A stretch of DNA of 7,619 bases from Deltaproteobacteria bacterium (GCA_030605675.1 JAUWHV010000136.1:1-7619); one strand, 5' to 3'. Shown: positions 1 through 6,227, counted from the first letter of the stretch. Numbers and translations are program-made. The notes: generated from the letters alone by a model not told the origin.

Positions 1-6
1 GCAAAA

Positions 7-1659
7 TCAGGGCATTATGTATTTCTGCTCATACCTTGGCACCCACCACCGTATGAAGTTGTAGGTTATACCGGCAGGAGCAGGCTCAATACCTTTGAAA
101 CGCTTGTGGATCACCGGAAGGGCCATTGGAACGTAAAGAAAAGTATAGGGCTGATCCTCAGCCAGTATCTCCTGGATACGCCAGTATATTTTCTTGCGTC
201 CATTTCGGTCAAAGGTCCTCCGCCCCTCCACAAGGAGGCGGTCCATCTCAGGATTCTGGTAACTGATAAAGTTAAGTTCCTTTCCTCCTGTCTTGGAAGA
301 ATGCCAGATATCATAGATGTCAGGGTCCTGTCCCAATGTCCAGCCCAGTATTACCGCCTCAAACCGCCTCTTGTCTATAAAGTCATTGATAAAGGCTGTC
401 CACTCAAGGGTCCTGATCTTCATCTCTATCCCGATCTGCTTGAGCCTGTACTGAATAATCTGGGCTGTTCGATCCCTCAGAGGATTGCCCTGATTGGTTA
501 TGGCCGTGAATGAGAATGGCCTCCCTTCCTTATCCAGCCGGCCGTCTCCATCCCTGTCCACCCAGCCTGCCTCGGCAAGCAAGGCTATTGCCCTTTTCGG
601 ATCATATGGATATCGTCTGACATTTGGGTTGTAAAACCATGTATCGGGTTTATACGGGCCTGTTGCTATCACTCCATATCCCAAAAGCACTCCACGGATT
701 ATTTCATCCTTATCTATGGCATAGGCAATGGCCTGTCTTACTCTTTTGTCTGTAAAGAGAGGGAATTTTAAATTGTAACCGAGATACGTATATGAAAAGG
801 AGAGATAGCGATATTTGTTAAAATTTATCTCGAAAAACAGGGAGTTTGCCTGCCTTTCATATTGGATCGGAGATAACCCCATCCAGTCAAGGCCACCTGA
901 TTTCAGCTCAAGGAACATGGTCGCCGAGTCAGGTATTATCCTCATTATATAGCGGTCGAGATAAGGCCGCCCTTCAAAACAAGTGGGATTTGCCTTCAGC
1001 TCTATGCGCTCCTGAGTCTTCCACTCTGAAAGGCTGTACGGACCCATGCCCACAGGGTTTCGTCCAAGGGGACTCTTTGTGATGTCCTTTCCATCCAGCA
1101 GGTGCTTTGGCAGCACGACCAAATTCCCCCAGGAGCTCAGGGCAGGGGCAAATGGCTCCCTGTACGTCACCTTAAAGGTATAAGGGTCAGTGGCTTCGGC
1201 ATTTTCGACTTCCAGAAAATCGCCCGCATAGGCAGTCGGGGTGCCTGGGGCCGTGATAGTCTCAAAGCCAAAGAGCACGTCCTCCGAGGTAAACGGCTCA
1301 CCGTCCTCCCACTTAACTCCCTTCCTGAGCTTAAAGGTGATGGTAAGTCCGTCAGGAGAGATTTCCCATGACTCTGCCAGATCACCAACCAGGTTGAGAT
1401 CCTTGTCGTATTTAACCAGGCCGTTATAAATAAGGCCTGCGATCTGATGCGACGTGGCGTCAGATGCCAGCATGGGAACCAGGGTAGTGGCGTCCCCGAT
1501 GGAACCTAAGACAATGGCATCGCCGTAGTCCGGCTCGGACGCAAAGGAAAGGTGGAAGGCTGAAGGCTGAAGGCTGAAGGGGAAAAATGAAAGAAAAGAA
1601 ACCAGGAAAAGAAGAAGCCGAAAAGACCGAAGTCGTGAGAAACGGGTAGAAAAAAACAC
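7..1659 (-). CDS. Periplasmic peptide-binding protein of an ABC transporter (SBP_bac_5, DppA/OppA type)
   Basis: This is the solute-binding subunit of a dipeptide/oligopeptide-type ABC importer; it captures its ligand in the periplasm and delivers it to the membrane permeases. With the start at 1659 it has 550 residues, normal for the family. Residues 1-40 look like a signal peptide: arginines at 6, 9, 11 and 14, a core of Leu/Phe at 15-30, and Ser-Phe-Ala before a likely cut at 40. There is no lipobox cysteine, so it should be soluble. The mature part has family landmarks such as DLAESWEISPDG, NPVGMGPY, FTDKRVRQAIAYAID and a DRDGDG calcium-type loop near residue 368. The frame stays open upstream to a GTG at 1716, but that extension is pure repeat. 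I prefer the GTG at 1659 because GGTGGAGGG lies six bases before it. The true ligand cannot be read from sequence. The gene ends six bases from the window edge, where a permease gene would be expected. Confidence 0.9.
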   Translation of the reverse strand: MFFSTRFSRLRSFRLLLFLVSFLSFFPFSLQPSAFHLSFASEPDYGDAIVLGSIGDATTLVPMLASDATSHQIAGLIYNGLVKYDKDLNLVGDLAESWEISPDGLTITFKLRKGVKWEDGEPFTSEDVLFGFETITAPGTPTAYAGDFLEVENAEATDPYTFKVTYREPFAPALSSWGNLVVLPKHLLDGKDITKSPLGRNPVGMGPYSLSEWKTQERIELKANPTCFEGRPYLDRYIMRIIPDSATMFLELKSGGLDWMGLSPIQYERQANSLFFEINFNKYRYLSFSYTYLGYNLKFPLFTDKRVRQAIAYAIDKDEIIRGVLLGYGVIATGPYKPDTWFYNPNVRRYPYDPKRAIALLAEAGWVDRDGDGRLDKEGRPFSFTAITNQGNPLRDRTAQIIQYRLKQIGIEMKIRTLEWTAFINDFIDKRRFEAVILGWTLGQDPDIYDIWHSSKTGGKELNFISYQNPEMDRLLVEGRRTFDRNGRKKIYWRIQEILAEDQPYTFLYVPMALPVIHKRFKGIEPAPAGITYNFIRWWVPRYEQKYIMP

Positions 1660-1735
1660 GCTTAACCCTCCACCTTCAGCCTTCCACCTATCTTCCTTCA
1701 GCCTTCTACCTTCCACCTTCTACCTATCTTCTTTC
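1551..1735. repeat. Inverted arrangement of degenerate seven-base repeats (GAAGGNN type) across a gene boundary
   Basis: On the plus strand 1558-1580 is three tandem copies of GGCTGAA plus GG. At 1666-1735 the complement carries a degenerate run of the same type (units GAAGGTA, GAAGGTG, GAAGGCT, GAAGGAA, GATAGGT). A 17-base word, AGGTGGAAGGCTGAAGG, occurs on plus at 1550-1566 and on minus at 1689-1673, so two arms could pair around about 106 bases. The plus strand is strongly purine-rich from 1541 to 1660 and pyrimidine-rich from 1661 to 1740. The repeat covers the last codons of the PHP gene, the whole 60-base gap, and the signal-peptide region of the binding protein. From memory, similar GAAGGCTGAAGG repeats are dispersed in some Desulfobacterota genomes; that is not proven here. 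No transposase is present. Confidence 0.8.
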
Positions 1736-2577
1736 CTCTCCCTAAGACCCTCAACACAGCTATACGGCACCCTGAGTCCTCCTGTGCCTCTGCCAACCAT
1801 TATTTTTGGTTTGGCCTTGCCATGATAGTCGCTACCGCCGGTGGGGACTAGGTCATACTTCTTGCAAAGCGACAGAGACAGATTGACTAGCTCCTTGCTA
1901 TGCATGCTATAGTAACATTCGATGCCGTCAAGCCCTTGCTCTGTCCACTTTGCTACAAGCTCATCCAGGTGTGCGGGAGTCCCGAATTCCAGTGACATGG
2001 GATGGGCCAGGACCGCCAGACCTCCGGCCTTATGTATGGTAGTTATTGCCTTTTCCGGACTGAGGATAGACTTTGGAACATAAGCAGGGGCGCCCTTTTT
2101 CAGATAACGGACAAAGGCCTCATTTGTGGATTTTACATAACCTCGATTTACCATGGCCCTTGCAATGTGCGGGCGGCCGATCTGCCCACCTTTGCCCATT
2201 TCCTCCAGCTCACCCTGGGATATCGAACAGCCAAGGCCCTTAAGACGTTCCAGAATCAAAGGATTTCGGGAGGCCCTTGCGGATTGCACCTCTTTCAATA
2301 CCTCGTTTAATTCAGGCGAACCCGGATCAAATAGATAGGCCAGGACATGCAGGGTGCCATGTGATATCCGAACGCTCAGCTCCACACCGGGGAGTATCTC
2401 TATTCCAAGTTTCTCAGATGCCTCAAGGGCCTCCGGAAAACCTGCCACAGTATCATGGTCGGTGACCGCAATTGCTGCAAGACCTGAGTTTACGGCAAGC
2501 TGTATTACTTCAGCAGGTGAATCAGAACCGTCCGATGCCGTGGTATGTGTATGCAAATCGCAATATTTCATGATCAT
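1720..2577 (-). CDS. PHP-domain phosphoesterase, YciV/TrpH (RNase AM) type
   Basis: This is a metal-dependent phosphoesterase of the PHP superfamily. It resembles the stand-alone YciV/TrpH group, whose characterised members hydrolyse 3',5'-nucleoside bisphosphates such as pAp and act as 5'-3' exoribonucleases. At 285 residues it has the usual length for that group. Metal-binding motifs run in order: HTH with a following Asp (H9, H11, D16), TDHD (D40-D42), PGVE (E66), H77 in GTLHVLAY, LAHP (H192) and SDYHG (D250, H252). All expected PHP positions seem to be filled, so it should be active. The start is uncertain: ATG at 2577 has AAGGTGAG four bases upstream, ATG at 2571 has the same site ten bases away, and a GTG at 2598 is less likely. 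Its last residues (RKEDR) fall inside the seven-base repeat tract. It lies between the J-domain gene and the peptide-binding gene, probably co-transcribed, with no obvious functional link. Confidence 0.9.
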   Translation of the reverse strand: MIMKYCDLHTHTTASDGSDSPAEVIQLAVNSGLAAIAVTDHDTVAGFPEALEASEKLGIEILPGVELSVRISHGTLHVLAYLFDPGSPELNEVLKEVQSARASRNPLILERLKGLGCSISQGELEEMGKGGQIGRPHIARAMVNRGYVKSTNEAFVRYLKKGAPAYVPKSILSPEKAITTIHKAGGLAVLAHPMSLEFGTPAHLDELVAKWTEQGLDGIECYYSMHSKELVNLSLSLCKKYDLVPTGGSDYHGKAKPKIMVGRGTGGLRVPYSCVEGLRERKEDR

Positions 2578-2614
2578 GACACTCACCTTAAAGTACACTT
2601 TTCCGTATAACCTG

Positions 2615-3619
2615 TTATGTTTTCCTACGTATAAGGCTCTGATATGCCTGTTGTAGCGCTATAAACGCCTTATGGTTTCCACCCTTATCAGGATGCAGCT
2701 CCTGGGCCTTGCGCCTGAACAGAAAAGTAAATTCCTTCTTTCCCATGCGCGAAAATTCATTGGCGCTTATACCCATCGCCTTAAAATGCTTTTCATCTGA
2801 GGATTTTGCAGGGGGCGACCACACCTTATGTCCTGTAGTGTTATGTCCGGCACTGCCGTCAGTAATTGGCCATTTGTATAAAACATCAAAGTACTGGATC
2901 AGATACTTCCGCAGATAAGGATGAAGGCCTTTTGCCTTCCAAGGAACTGCGCCTTGGTTTAAAAAAGTGGGATCCTGGTCAAGCTTGCAGATCCCCTCCA
3001 GCAAGTATTTGTCAATGAGGTCTTGATCCTGGGCGTCCGGGATGAAACGGGTAAGTCTTGGGGCAAACCGCCTGGGAATATCAAATATGGCATAGAGGTA
3101 CTCTCTTTTCTCACGTGGACTGAGCATAAATTCCATACCCTCAAGGACCTGTTCTGTTTCGTCCCTGGACTTATTGAGCAAAATATTGAAAAAAGAGAAG
3201 GGCTGGTTTGACAATTCCTCTATTTTTGTGTGACAGAATTTTAGAAAGCATAGTCTGCGCCGGTCAAAAGGATGGATCTCCTTCTGCATAGCTGCAAGCT
3301 CCTCTTTGCTGTATCTGCACCTTTTACCCCCACGTTTACCAAATTGTTCCACGACCCTGCGAATCTCAGGTTCCAGAAAGGGTAAAAATATTTCCTCCAG
3401 ATCATCATAATTATAAATAACCTCCTGGGATGAGATGGCTTCCTCCACAGCAGGGTCAATATAGAATGCTCTGTCCCCCACATAAACTATGTATTTTTCA
3501 GGATCGTACCCCAAGCTAAACAGGCTTTTGCTAAGCCATGTATCTGCCTCGTCCTGATAGGAATGCCTAATGAAATATTTTATGCTACCGTCTTTTTGAC
3601 ACTGCCTTGCTAGATACAT
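2615..3619 (-). CDS. J-domain protein with a large uncharacterised N-terminal region
   Basis: The last 60 residues form a J domain, the module that binds DnaK/Hsp70 and stimulates its ATPase. Helix II (KKEFTFLFRRKAQEL) leads into HPDKGG at about residues 309-314, and helix III follows (HKAFIALQQAYQSLI). The invariant His-Pro-Asp is intact. The preceding 270 or so residues are not recognised. They start with MYLARQ and a segment rich in Tyr/Phe, contain basic KRGGKRCRYSKEE, and have acidic and aromatic stretches but no zinc-finger or Gly/Phe region, so this is not a canonical DnaJ. No membrane segment or signal peptide is seen. I chose ATG at 3619 (334 residues); neither it nor the open in-frame TTG at 3697 (360 residues) has a good ribosome-binding site, so the start is uncertain. 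It is the first gene of the minus-strand run and probably a cytoplasmic co-chaperone of unknown client. Confidence 0.8.
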   Translation of the reverse strand: MYLARQCQKDGSIKYFIRHSYQDEADTWLSKSLFSLGYDPEKYIVYVGDRAFYIDPAVEEAISSQEVIYNYDDLEEIFLPFLEPEIRRVVEQFGKRGGKRCRYSKEELAAMQKEIHPFDRRRLCFLKFCHTKIEELSNQPFSFFNILLNKSRDETEQVLEGMEFMLSPREKREYLYAIFDIPRRFAPRLTRFIPDAQDQDLIDKYLLEGICKLDQDPTFLNQGAVPWKAKGLHPYLRKYLIQYFDVLYKWPITDGSAGHNTTGHKVWSPPAKSSDEKHFKAMGISANEFSRMGKKEFTFLFRRKAQELHPDKGGNHKAFIALQQAYQSLIRRKT

Positions 3620-3705
3620 AACACTGACTTTATACTGGGAATTGCGTTGTTGACTAGATTGACTCAATAACTTACCGGCAAACAGCACCCATAACAAGTT
3701 TTATA

Positions 3706-3731
3706 TTATCTACTGAGATAAGTTTATTATA
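3706..3731 (-). promoter_or_regulatory. Possible promoter -10 box with overlapping 16-bp palindrome upstream of the J-domain gene
   Basis: On the minus strand there is a perfect TATAAT (plus 3726-3731). No good -35 lies at the normal distance; the best (GTATCA) matches 3 of 6. Just downstream, where transcription would begin, is a perfect palindrome at 3706-3721: arms TTATCT and AGATAA around ACTG. A repressor site over a start point would look like this, but both elements are AT-rich and could arise by chance. Confidence 0.3.
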
Positions 3732-3810
3732 GATCTTCGCAGATGAATTGATACTTGACGTGGCGACTTATGATATAATCATTCTATCAATAAAATAGTA
3801 TCCTTCATAT

Positions 3811-3905
3811 AGGCAAAAAGTAGTTTACACTTTTTATTTTTTTGAACCGCAGAATATCGAACAAGAAATGTCGAATGTCGAAATGATACCTTCGAAATAT
3901 CTTGC
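3811..3905. repeat. Dispersed repeat, apparently one half of a known type
   Basis: The stretch holds an AT-rich imperfect hairpin (AAAAAGT at 3815-3821, ACTTTTT at 3829-3835), then a T-run and GAACCGCAGAATATCGAAC. Two tandem TGTCGAA units follow (3869-3882), then CCTTCGAAATATC. On the minus strand one frame reads FDIRHFLFDILRF. I recognise that peptide as the translation of an intergenic repeat found many times in some Desulfobacterota and related genomes, often with a mirrored second half that is absent here. The recognition is from memory. It is not a gene. Confidence 0.6.
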
Positions 3906-3963
3906 AAGGCTTCACAATGCCCGTACTGAACTTCTGAAAACCGTAAAGGTTGTTTTTGGGATA

Positions 3964-3985
3964 AGGGGAATATAGGATGTCCCCT
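3964..3985. promoter_or_regulatory. Small palindrome upstream of the macro-domain fragment
   Basis: Arms AGGGGA (3964-3969) and TCCCCT (3980-3985) are perfect complements around a ten-base spacer, 44 bases before the ATG of the macro fragment. It could be an operator or a short RNA hairpin that once served that gene. No T-run follows, so it is not a terminator. The rest of 3906-4029 shows nothing else I can support. Confidence 0.25.
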
Positions 3986-4029
3986 ACGTCATATTTGAGA
4001 CTTGGCCGGATAAAACAGGGAGTCGCATT

Positions 4030-4239
4030 ATGAAAATTACAATCGGATCGTCCATAATAGAGTTGATACAAGGGAATATCACGCAGCAGGATACCCAGGC
4101 CATCGTCAATGCAGCTAATCGCACACTTCTGGGTGGAGGTGGTGTGGATGGGGCAATCCACAGGGCGGCAGGCCCGGAGTTGCTGGCTGAGTGTCGAACC
4201 CTTGGAGGCTGTGAAACAGTGGATGCGGTGATCACTTGA
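4030..4239 (+). pseudogene. Macro-domain (ADP-ribose-binding) protein, 5' fragment only
   Basis: The 69 encoded residues match the first 40 percent of a macro domain of the MacroD/YmdB type. That family binds ADP-ribose and removes it from proteins or hydrolyses O-acetyl-ADP-ribose. Visible are ELIQGNIT (usually GDIT), AIVNAAN with N27 and N30, the glycine loop LLGGGGVDGAIHRAAGP at 33-49, and LLAECRTLGGCET. The frame stops at TGA after DAVIT. The second phosphate-binding loop and the C-terminal half, about 100 residues, are missing and not found in other frames downstream. The ATG is preceded by GGGAG eight bases away, so the fragment could still be translated, but it is unlikely to fold into a complete domain. 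A neighbouring frame (4235-4270, LEKAIGRLDPA then stop) looks like the tail of another protein and may be a deletion scar. Confidence 0.8.
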
Positions 4240-4315
4240 AAAAGCCATTGGAAGGCTTGATCCGGCATAATCTGGGATAATACGCTAGCAACTACACAAG
4301 GCTCAAGGGATCTAT

Positions 4316-4495
4316 ATGCAGGCCAGGCTTCTAATCATAAACTGCCCCGGGGCGTATTTTATACATATCCCCATGGGCACCTTCGGGCTGTGTGATTACC
4401 TGAACCAGAGGAAAATAACAACTGGAATTCTCAATCTGGCCCTTTATGACGAGACAGAAAGGGCCTCAGTCCTCAACCGCTATCTGGAGCAATAG
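4316..4495 (+). pseudogene. Cobalamin-binding radical SAM protein, 5' fragment only
   Basis: A 59-residue frame starts at ATG 4316, with AAGGG six bases upstream, and stops at TAG 4493. It reads MQARLLIINCPG, then YFIHIPMGTFGLCDYLNQ, ILNLALYDETER and VLNRYLEQ. This pattern (a beta strand with LLIIN-P, then HIPMGTFGLCDYL, then ILNLALYD) is the start of the B12-binding domain that precedes the radical SAM domain in many multidomain enzymes. Those proteins usually have more than 400 residues, including a CxxxCxxC iron-sulfur motif. Nothing of the kind follows here. I infer a truncated gene, since no later frame continues the family. A real small protein is possible because the start and ribosome-binding site are intact, but less likely. 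The substrate of the parent enzyme cannot be told. Confidence 0.65.
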
Positions 4496-4524
4496 AAATT
4501 TTTTTAAGCGAACGATGAGCGTGA

Positions 4525-4748
4525 ATGGATACGATAAAAACAAGGGTTCCGGCGCCAAACCCGCAACCAGCAACTCGAAGTCTATTGAATGGTCATTCGG
4601 TAATAGTAAACAATGCTGCTCAAATGGTAATTTCGCCCGCAGATGATGTGTCGACAGACGCGATATCTCAATTTGAGCAAAACTCAAAGGGATCATAGAA
4701 AAAGACTGGTTCCAAGGCGATATTTTAGGGTTGACAAGTAGAGCGTAA
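4525..4748 (+). pseudogene. Possible small gene interrupted by a frameshift; not recognised
   Basis: From ATG 4525 a frame of 57 codons runs to TAG 4696. Its later part (SVIVNNAAQMVISPADD, then STDAISQFEQ) looks protein-like. If one A were added to the AAAA at 4679-4682, the reading would pass into another frame, LKGIIEKDWFQGDILGL, ending at TAA 4746, for about 74 residues in all. The early part (PNPQPATR) is encoded by a seven-base repeat, which lowers confidence. No ribosome-binding site is clear, the product is not recognised, and the end overlaps the candidate dsr -35 box. It may be a decayed gene, a sequencing slip in a poly-A run, or chance. Other frames over the same bases are similarly open, including one on the minus strand (4466-4696). 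Confidence 0.25.
4558..4578. repeat. Three tandem seven-base units (AACCCGC, AACCAGC, AACTCGA)
   Basis: Three consecutive units share AAC at the start and G at position 6. The run lies between the radical SAM fragment and dsrA. From memory, AACCCGCAACC-type heptamer repeats are dispersed in Desulfobacterota intergenic DNA; only a short piece is present here. Confidence 0.5.
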
Positions 4749-4760
4749 AGATATTATAGA
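4731..4760 (+). promoter_or_regulatory. dsrAp: Candidate promoter for the dsrABD operon
   Basis: A perfect TTGACA lies at 4731-4736. Possible -10 boxes are TATTAT at 4752-4757 (15-base spacer, 5 of 6 matches) and TATAGA at 4755-4760 (18-base spacer, 4 of 6). Transcription from here would leave a leader of about 145 bases before dsrA. A second option closer to the gene is TATATT at 4857-4862, with a weak -35 (GTGCCA, 4833-4838) inside the palindrome described separately. The surrounding DNA is AT-rich, unlike dsrA. Confidence 0.4.
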
Positions 4761-4795
4761 GTTATTAAATTTTAGAAGTTCTTTGTATTTTGCCG

Positions 4796-4839
4796 AATGA
4801 AGATTCATTTTTTTGTGTTGGTACTGTTCTGAGTGCCAA
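4796..4839 (+). promoter_or_regulatory. Two palindromes upstream of dsrA (operator or leader structure candidates)
   Basis: The first, at 4796-4809, has perfect arms AATGAA and TTCATT around GA, followed by a run of T. The second, at 4818-4839, has arms TTGGTACT and AGTGCCAA around GTTCTG; 7 of 8 positions are complementary and the eighth is a G-T wobble. They lie 104-117 and 74-95 bases before the dsrA start codon. The size and spacing suit a dimeric transcription factor. The first could be a weak terminator-like stem, but its loop is only two bases. Neither matches the HcpR or Rex consensus as I remember them. Confidence 0.4.
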
Positions 4840-4912
4840 AAAGGAATATGTTAGTCTATATTGCTTACTGAAATTGCAGTTAACAACATTTTATTTAAGG
4901 AGGGAGAATTAA

Positions 4913-6202
4913 ATGGCAGATCTTAAAAAACATGATACTCCTTTGCTCGATGAGCTAAAAAAGGGGCCATTTCCGAGTTTCGTTGACGACCTGGAGACGA
5001 GGGCTGAGAGCGGCGTCCAGTGCTGCTACGATCTTCTTGGGCAGTTGGAACTCTCTTATGTGCACAAGGAGACACACTGGAAACATGGTGGTATTGTAGG
5101 TGTCTTTGGATATGGTGGCGGGGTTATCGGGCGTTACTCGGATGCCCCTGCTGACTTCCCTACCATCGCCCATTTTCACACCCTCCGTGTCAATCAGCCG
5201 TCCAGCAAGTTTTATACTTCCAAGTTCCTGCGCAAGATGTGTGATATGTGGGATCACCGCGGAAGCGGCGTAACCAACTTCCACGGCTCAACAGGCGACA
5301 TAATCCTTATCGGGACCTCAACCGACCAACTGGAGCCCACTTTTTACGACCTGAGCCACCAGTTCGACATGGACCTGGGTGGATCCGGATCCAACCTCAG
5401 GACGCCTGCATGCTGCATGGGCAAGGCCCGCTGTGAATGGTCCTGCCTGGATACACAGGCCATCTGCTACGACCTGACCATGACTTATCAGGACGAACTC
5501 CATCGTCCGGCATTTCCTTACAAGTTCAAGTTCAAGATCTCCGGCTGTCCAAATGACTGCGTGGCGGCAATTGCCCGTTCATGTACCTCTATTATCGGAA
5601 CATGGAAAGACAATATCCGTATAGACCAGAAAGCAGTGCAGGCCTATATCGGCGGGGAGATAGCACCCAATGCCGGCGCCTTCTCAGACCGTGACTGGGG
5701 CGCATTCGACATCCAAAAAGAGGTCATCGATCTCTGTCCCAGCGGATGTATGGTTATGGACGGAAACGAGCTCAAGATTGACGATCGTGAGTGTGTCCGC
5801 TGCATGCACTGCATTAATGTCATGCCCAGTGCCCTGCGTCCTGGTGTGGATTGTGGCGCCACGATCCTGAACGGGGCAAAGGCACCGATCCTTGAAGGTG
5901 CCCAGATGTCCACCTTAATCATCCCATTTATTAAGATGGAATACCCCTATGAAGAATTCAAGGACTTTGTCGATCTGATGTGGGACTGGTGGATGGAAGA
6001 AGGCAAAAACCGGGAGAGACTTGGCGAGCTTATCCAGCGTCAGGGCCTTGCACATTATATTATCGATATACTCGGGCGCGAACCTATTCCACAGCACGTA
6101 AGGGAACCTCGGTCCAACCCGTATCCTTTCTGGAAAGAGGAAGAGGTTCCAGGTGGATGGACACGTGATCTGGCAGCTTTCCGCGCAAGGCACCTTGCTT
6201 AA
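4913..6202 (+). CDS. dsrA: Dissimilatory sulfite reductase subunit alpha
   Basis: DsrA is the alpha subunit of the cytoplasmic alpha2beta2 siroheme enzyme that reduces sulfite with DsrC as partner, the last stage of sulfate respiration. The 429 residues are in the normal range. The N-terminal part holds THWKHGGIVGVFGYGGGVIG (55-74) and GSGVTNFHGSTGDI. The siroheme-coupled [4Fe-4S] ligands appear as C168 and C174 (CMGKARC) and C212 and C216 (CPNDC). The inserted ferredoxin domain has C275 and C294/C297/C300 (CVRCMHC). The C-terminal block with WDWWMEEGKNRERLGE is typical. ATG 4913 follows AAGGAGGGAG at 4897-4906. Compared with Desulfovibrio vulgaris DsrA as I remember it, about 12 residues are missing near 30-40, where an extra Cys pair (C37, C38) appears; C167 next to ligand C168 is also unusual. 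dsrB follows after 25 bases. Confidence 0.98.
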   Translation: MADLKKHDTPLLDELKKGPFPSFVDDLETRAESGVQCCYDLLGQLELSYVHKETHWKHGGIVGVFGYGGGVIGRYSDAPADFPTIAHFHTLRVNQPSSKFYTSKFLRKMCDMWDHRGSGVTNFHGSTGDIILIGTSTDQLEPTFYDLSHQFDMDLGGSGSNLRTPACCMGKARCEWSCLDTQAICYDLTMTYQDELHRPAFPYKFKFKISGCPNDCVAAIARSCTSIIGTWKDNIRIDQKAVQAYIGGEIAPNAGAFSDRDWGAFDIQKEVIDLCPSGCMVMDGNELKIDDRECVRCMHCINVMPSALRPGVDCGATILNGAKAPILEGAQMSTLIIPFIKMEYPYEEFKDFVDLMWDWWMEEGKNRERLGELIQRQGLAHYIIDILGREPIPQHVREPRSNPYPFWKEEEVPGGWTRDLAAFRARHLA

Positions 6203-6227
6203 TCAAGTTTAACAGGAGGTAAAGATA

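Noticed and set aside
106..513. Plus-strand open frame of 135 codons opposite the peptide-binding gene
   Set aside because: The minus strand encodes clear SBP_bac_5 motifs over the same bases, so this is a shadow.
1551..1735. CRISPR array or transposon ends as explanation of the repeats
   Set aside because: Units are seven bases with no spacers, and no transposase or target duplication is visible.
3755..3779. TTGACG followed by TATAAT on the plus strand as a promoter for the macro gene
   Set aside because: The spacer is only 13 bases; the alternative TTGATA at 3748 gives 20. Neither fits a normal sigma-70 promoter.
3815..3842. AT-rich hairpin with following T-run as an intrinsic terminator
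   Set aside because: The stem has only one G-C pair, no gene ends before it, and it appears to be part of the dispersed repeat.
3805..4248. Minus-strand open frame of 147 codons covering the dispersed repeat and the macro fragment
   Set aside because: Its C-terminal part is the FDIRHFLFDILRF repeat translation and its N-terminal part is antisense to a recognisable macro domain.
4446..4646. Plus-strand frame of 66 codons starting inside the radical SAM fragment
   Set aside because: It overlaps the recognisable radical SAM residues in another frame, and its middle is encoded by the heptamer repeat.
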